A stretch of DNA of 8,100 bases from Planctomycetia bacterium (lineage in GTDB: Bacteria > Planctomycetota > UBA11346): positions 1 to 8,100 of the forward strand of contig SYDV01000336.1 in assembly GCA_005801395.1 (NCBI GenBank). The letters are read 5' to 3'. The position numbers and the translations under genes were made by a program. This document shows, one piece after another, positions 5,136 to 8,100 of the stretch (within the stretch, counting starts at the first letter, position 1; every line of letters begins with the position of its first letter). Below the pieces are notes generated by a model, which searched no databases, was not told the DNA's origin, and was given only the letters and a program-made list of their open reading frames with translations.

Positions 5136-6314
5136 ATGTCCGACCCGGTTTTGGTCGCTGTGCCGCCAAAAGGCGGCAGTCTAGATGACGTTTTCAAGAA
5201 ACTTGTCGCGCTTAAATGGCTGCGACCAGAGTTAGTCACGGCTATTCGTCGCATCATTAAAGAAGATAAACGGCGAGTAAAACTTGAAGAAGGCCTCATC
5301 CAACTGTGGCGTCAAAGTGGCTACGCTTTGGAATCAACCATGCGCGCGGCGGATTTGTATGGCCATGATTTGGACGACGTTGAGCAGGCCATTAATCGCA
5401 TGCGTCGTTACACGGACGAAGCAGGAAAAACGCAATTAGATTATACCGGCAAAAGTGGCGTCGAGCGCATGCTCAACATCTTACGTCAGGATTCCGACGC
5501 CGAGCTGAGCGAGGCGGCACTCAGCATGCATTTGCAACTGGATCTCACCCGTCCAGGTAAACCAAGTCGTATGGTGTTTAATCAATTAGAAATGGCGTTT
5601 TCACCACGGCCAAATGCCGTTGCCGTCCGTGCAATTTTATTAGGCACTGATCACGAAGTAACGCCAACATATTTGCGTAAACATAAACGCGATATTTCAC
5701 TGACCTGTTATGATTCATTTCATAATACCTTGCTGGATGCTTTAGATACCCCGCAAGTGCGTAATTGGCAGGAATTAAAGTCGCACCTCATCGAAGCCAA
5801 TACGGACGTTCGTATTTTGGGTTCGCTCGGTTTAGACGATTATCTTGGCCACGTGGTGATGATGGATGAAAAATCGGCCCAGCGCATTAAAGCGCTTGGC
5901 GGTAGTCGTCGTTGGGCTGATAGGAAAGATGACCCAAAATTAGAGCTTATTCGTTCGACGAGTGTCCTGATCGACCCAGCGTATGAAGAATTGTACGACT
6001 GTATTTTAGATGCCCGCGCGCATGGCATTACGTTTGAAGTCGGTCCTAAAGACATTGAAAAAGCGTGCGCTGAACAAGGTCGCATTGGTATTTATATTGT
6101 GCGTAGCGGCTCAACCGTTGCGGTAACCCCAGGGCTATGCGTGGTTGGTGATGAAATTATTACCAGTGAAACGATCGTCGCGATCAATCAAGAACGCTTG
6201 CAACACAATAAGGCCATTGGTGTGCTGATCGAAAGTTTGGCCCCGGTTTCCACTGACCATGCTCCAGCTTGGCGGAGCAAGTTGGCGGCCAAATTAGGTT
6301 CACGGTTTATTTAA
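5136..6314 (+). CDS. Hypothetical cytoplasmic protein, 392 residues
   Basis: I do not recognise this family. The start at 5136 is preferred over the in-frame ATG at 5103 because GAGGT (5125-5129) sits six bases upstream. There is no signal peptide or membrane segment. Residues 15-95 look helical and rich in charge (DDVFKKLVALKWL, then RRIIKEDKRRVKLEEGL). The middle (105-240) looks mixed, with LLDALDTPQVRN and LGLDDYLGHVVMMDE. The end (about 265-365) alternates strands and turns, with IGIYIVRSGSTVAVTPG (317-333) followed by LCVVGDEIITSETIV, then a basic tail. I see no Walker, HD, metal-binding or nuclease motif. It lies 78 bases after the HEAT-repeat gene and 19 before a second unknown gene, and it is probably co-transcribed with that gene and the Nudix hydrolase. 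Confidence 0.88.
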   Translation: MSDPVLVAVPPKGGSLDDVFKKLVALKWLRPELVTAIRRIIKEDKRRVKLEEGLIQLWRQSGYALESTMRAADLYGHDLDDVEQAINRMRRYTDEAGKTQLDYTGKSGVERMLNILRQDSDAELSEAALSMHLQLDLTRPGKPSRMVFNQLEMAFSPRPNAVAVRAILLGTDHEVTPTYLRKHKRDISLTCYDSFHNTLLDALDTPQVRNWQELKSHLIEANTDVRILGSLGLDDYLGHVVMMDEKSAQRIKALGGSRRWADRKDDPKLELIRSTSVLIDPAYEELYDCILDARAHGITFEVGPKDIEKACAEQGRIGIYIVRSGSTVAVTPGLCVVGDEIITSETIVAINQERLQHNKAIGVLIESLAPVSTDHAPAWRSKLAAKLGSRFI

Positions 6315-6333
6315 TTTTAGCGAAAGCACGGTA

Positions 6334-6738
6334 ATGAGCGGCGATAAAAAAATCATTGTCCCAGGAACGGATAATCCAGGAACCCTGAGCAAGGTGTTGG
6401 AATCATTTGTATCAGAGCAACGCGTGGCAACGGTCATCGTTCGACGCGGTGAACGATTCATCATGAAAATGCGCGAAGTCCGTAAAGAATTATTAGTTGG
6501 CGAAGTGCGTTGTTTGCACTGGTCTGCGGAAATGAGCCGAAAAATTTATAAGGGTTCAGTGAAAGCCGAAGGCTTTGCCGATGAAGGACGTCGCGAAATA
6601 TTATTAGCGGATGCCATTGATCGATTCGGCGCAGAAGCCCATAAATATCGTGTGTATATTCCGATAGATGAAATCGTGGCGGTCTATGAAGATATGGATG
6701 ATCGTTTCGATCAAACGCCGTTTTTACCATTGCCGTAA
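6334..6738 (+). CDS. Small hypothetical protein, 134 residues
   Basis: I do not recognise this protein. It has no signal peptide or membrane segment. The N-terminal half alternates predicted strands (KKIIVPGTDNPG, RVATVIVRRGERFIMKM) with a helix at about 17-29. The second half has a basic stretch (EMSRKIYKGSVKAEG, 66-80), a helix-like LLADAIDRFGAEAHKY (90-105) and a strand (RVYIPIDEIVAVYED), and it ends in an acidic then proline-rich tail. It sits 19 bases after the 392-residue gene and 19 bases before the Nudix gene, which suggests one transcript. The SD is weak. The even codon use and continuous operon position support a real gene. Confidence 0.82.
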   Translation: MSGDKKIIVPGTDNPGTLSKVLESFVSEQRVATVIVRRGERFIMKMREVRKELLVGEVRCLHWSAEMSRKIYKGSVKAEGFADEGRREILLADAIDRFGAEAHKYRVYIPIDEIVAVYEDMDDRFDQTPFLPLP

Positions 6739-6757
6739 TTAAGCCGACTAACGAGTC

Positions 6758-7315
6758 ATGCCACTGCCACCAATTCCGCCGATTATTGCTCGTCGTGAAC
6801 CGGCGAAAAATAAGTTTTTTACCCATGTCGAAGAAGATTTGAGAACAGACGCGGGAACCTACAGCTATTCCTTCATTGATACGACGTGGGATGCGGTTTT
6901 GGTTGTGCCGGTACTCGCTGATGGACGATTAGTTATCGAGCGTATTTATCGCCATCCCTATCGCGCTTATGTGTACGAATTTCCTGCAGGCGGCATTGAA
7001 CACGGTGAAGATCCCTGCGTGGCCGGGGCGCGCGAACTTGAAGAGGAAACGGGTTACCAAGCGAGCACCGTGCGTTTATTACAATCGTTTGAACCGGTTC
7101 CGGGATTATGTCGCATGCGATTGCATGTAGTGTTAGCAACGGACTTGAAACAAACCGGCAAACGTTCGCACGAAGCCCTAGAGCTTATTGAGGTCGTCGA
7201 AGCGGATTTGCCGCAAGCCGTAGCATGGACTAAACTACAACCGTGCAGTGGTTTTTTGCTGACGGGTGTGCTGTTGTGGGAACAGGAAATTCGGCGGCAA
7301 CTGCCAGCCGTTTAA
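6758..7315 (+). CDS. Nudix hydrolase, ADP-ribose pyrophosphatase type
   Basis: The 185-residue protein carries a complete Nudix box at residues 78-100, G-x5-E-x7-R-E-L-x-E-E-x-G-Y: Gly78, Glu84, Arg92, Glu93, Glu96, Glu97 and Gly99. These residues bind the catalytic Mg or Mn ions. A proline at 115 (EPVPG) lies about 15 residues after the box, a known marker of ADP-ribose pyrophosphatases, and RIYRHPYRAYVYEFPAGG just before the box fits the same group (NudF-like). The expected reaction is hydrolysis of ADP-ribose or another nucleoside diphosphate sugar to AMP or NMP plus a sugar phosphate, in the cytoplasm. The length is typical. The first 15 residues are proline-rich and the SD is weak. It is last in a plus-strand four-gene run and converges with the TerC gene across only 8 bases. 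Confidence 0.94.
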   Translation: MPLPPIPPIIARREPAKNKFFTHVEEDLRTDAGTYSYSFIDTTWDAVLVVPVLADGRLVIERIYRHPYRAYVYEFPAGGIEHGEDPCVAGARELEEETGYQASTVRLLQSFEPVPGLCRMRLHVVLATDLKQTGKRSHEALELIEVVEADLPQAVAWTKLQPCSGFLLTGVLLWEQEIRRQLPAV

Positions 7316-7323
7316 TTCCAGGC

Positions 7324-8100
7324 TTAAGCCGGCGGACTATCTGGATTTGATTTGCCGGTAATGCCGCCAACTTTCGCCTTCGACTTTTTGCGTAGACGCA
7401 TGTTGAGCATTTCGACGGCTAGTGAGAATGCCATCGCGAAGTAGATAAAGGCTTTGTTGACGTGTTGGCCAAATCCTTCAACCATCAGCATGCAGCCGAT
7501 TAAAATAAGGAATGACAAGGCGAGAATTTTAATGGTTGGATGACGTTCAACAAAGTCGCCAATTTTACCGGCAAACAGAATCATGACGATAATAGAAATC
7601 ACCACGGCAATAATCATAACCGCGAGTTTGGCTTGGCCATCAACCGTCAGTGCTAGCCCAGCTGATCCGGCTGCTTGAGCTGCACCAGCAACATGCGCGG
7701 CTGGGTTAACCATGCCAACGGCGGTAATGACTGAATCGAGTGAAAAGACAATATCGATAATAATAATTTGTATGATGATTGAGCTAAAGCTCGCGTAACC
7801 TCGCCCACTTGCGTGATGCTCTTCATCCAGGCCTTCTAATTTGCTATGAATTTCATGTGTTGATTTGCCGATTAAAAATAGGCCGCCCAGTATGAGGATC
7901 AAATCTTTGCCGCTGATCGAGTGGCTGAAGATGGAAAACAGGGGCGCGGTTAGACTCATCACCCAGGTAATGCTGAGCAATAAACCAATGCGCGCGAACA
8001 TGGCTAACGCTAAGCCAATCAAACGTGCGCGTGGGCGTTGTTCTGGGGGCAATTTTGAGGTGAGAATTGAGAGGAAAATGATGTTGTCGATACCGAGCAC
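7324..8100 (-). CDS. TerC-family integral membrane protein, N-terminus outside window
   Basis: The visible 258 residues match TerC/Alx/YgdQ-type membrane proteins, best resembling the YgdQ-like branch. Key blocks are VLGIDNIIFLSIL at the window edge, SKLPPEQRPRARLIGLALAM, LILILGGLFLIGKSTHEIHSKLEG, and IIIIDIVFSLDSVITAVGM with the second conserved acidic site. About six or seven membrane helices can be counted, and the protein ends in a basic cytoplasmic tail (RLRKKSKAK). TerC proteins are linked to metal export, shown for manganese in some members, and to tellurite resistance; the substrate here is unknown. The codon at 8098-8100 is GTG and encodes the Val of the VLGIDN motif, so it is not a start; roughly 15-20 residues should lie beyond the window. 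An Ala/Gly-rich stretch (NPAAHVAGAAQAAGSAG) sits in a loop after the second acidic motif. The stop lies in the palindrome GGCTTAAGCC (7321-7330). Confidence 0.94.
   Translation of the reverse strand: MLGIDNIIFLSILTSKLPPEQRPRARLIGLALAMFARIGLLLSITWVMSLTAPLFSIFSHSISGKDLILILGGLFLIGKSTHEIHSKLEGLDEEHHASGRGYASFSSIIIQIIIIDIVFSLDSVITAVGMVNPAAHVAGAAQAAGSAGLALTVDGQAKLAVMIIAVVISIIVMILFAGKIGDFVERHPTIKILALSFLILIGCMLMVEGFGQHVNKAFIYFAMAFSLAVEMLNMRLRKKSKAKVGGITGKSNPDSPPA

Noticed and set aside
4639..5169. 176-residue minus-strand open frame opposite the HEAT-repeat gene
   Set aside because: It lies almost wholly antisense to a well-supported gene and overlaps the start region of the next. Its composition shows no domain or motif and no ribosome binding site was evident.
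7321..7330. GGCTTAAGCC as a bidirectional terminator between the Nudix and TerC genes
   Set aside because: It is a perfect 10-base palindrome but has no loop or T-run, and it overlaps the TerC stop codon.
8098..8100. GTG at the window edge as start of the TerC gene
   Set aside because: It encodes the Val of the conserved VLGIDN motif, which is preceded by more residues in the family, so the gene continues beyond the window.

Overview
The window is a compact bacterial chromosomal stretch with eight protein-coding genes and no RNA genes, mobile elements or CRISPR arrays that I can see. Two protein types suggest a planctomycete or another member of the PVC group: a one-component regulator that joins an excisionase-like helix-turn-helix to a B12-binding-type fold, and a secreted HEAT-repeat protein. 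This taxonomic placement is inference from gene content and has low to moderate confidence.

Layout. Bases 1-198 encode the C-terminal end of BioF (biotin synthesis, plus strand). A 146-base gap with a strong inverted repeat follows. Two convergent regulator genes come next. The first (345-1211, plus) has the W-x9-E-H signature of CarH/LitR-type cobalamin photoreceptors but an altered B12-ligand motif. The second (1265-2125, minus) has a classical MerR DNA-binding domain and a C-terminal half that has lost the recognisable cobalamin signatures. Upstream of the second gene is a 407-base non-coding region with six same-direction TGAMCG motifs, two of them as 9-base-spaced pairs, which may be its operator. 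Next is a minus-strand short-chain dehydrogenase (2533-3444) that resembles the ketoreductase domain of fungal/actinobacterial type I fatty acid synthase but stands alone.

A structured 242-base divergent intergenic region (3445-3686) separates it from a plus-strand four-gene run, probably an operon: a secreted HEAT-repeat protein (3687-5057), two proteins I do not recognise (5136-6314 and 6334-6738), and a Nudix hydrolase of the ADP-ribose pyrophosphatase type (6758-7315). Gaps in this run are 78, 19 and 19 bases. The window closes with a minus-strand TerC-family membrane protein (7324 to beyond 8100) whose N-terminus lies outside the window.

The most interesting points are the pair of CarH/LitR-like regulators with unequal retention of cobalamin motifs, the putative operator array, the free-standing FAS-type ketoreductase, the two unknown proteins tied to a Nudix enzyme, and short sequence blocks shared between the 199-344 and 3445-3686 intergenic regions that may mark a dispersed palindromic repeat family. 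I see no convincing case for a wholly new defence or mobile system.
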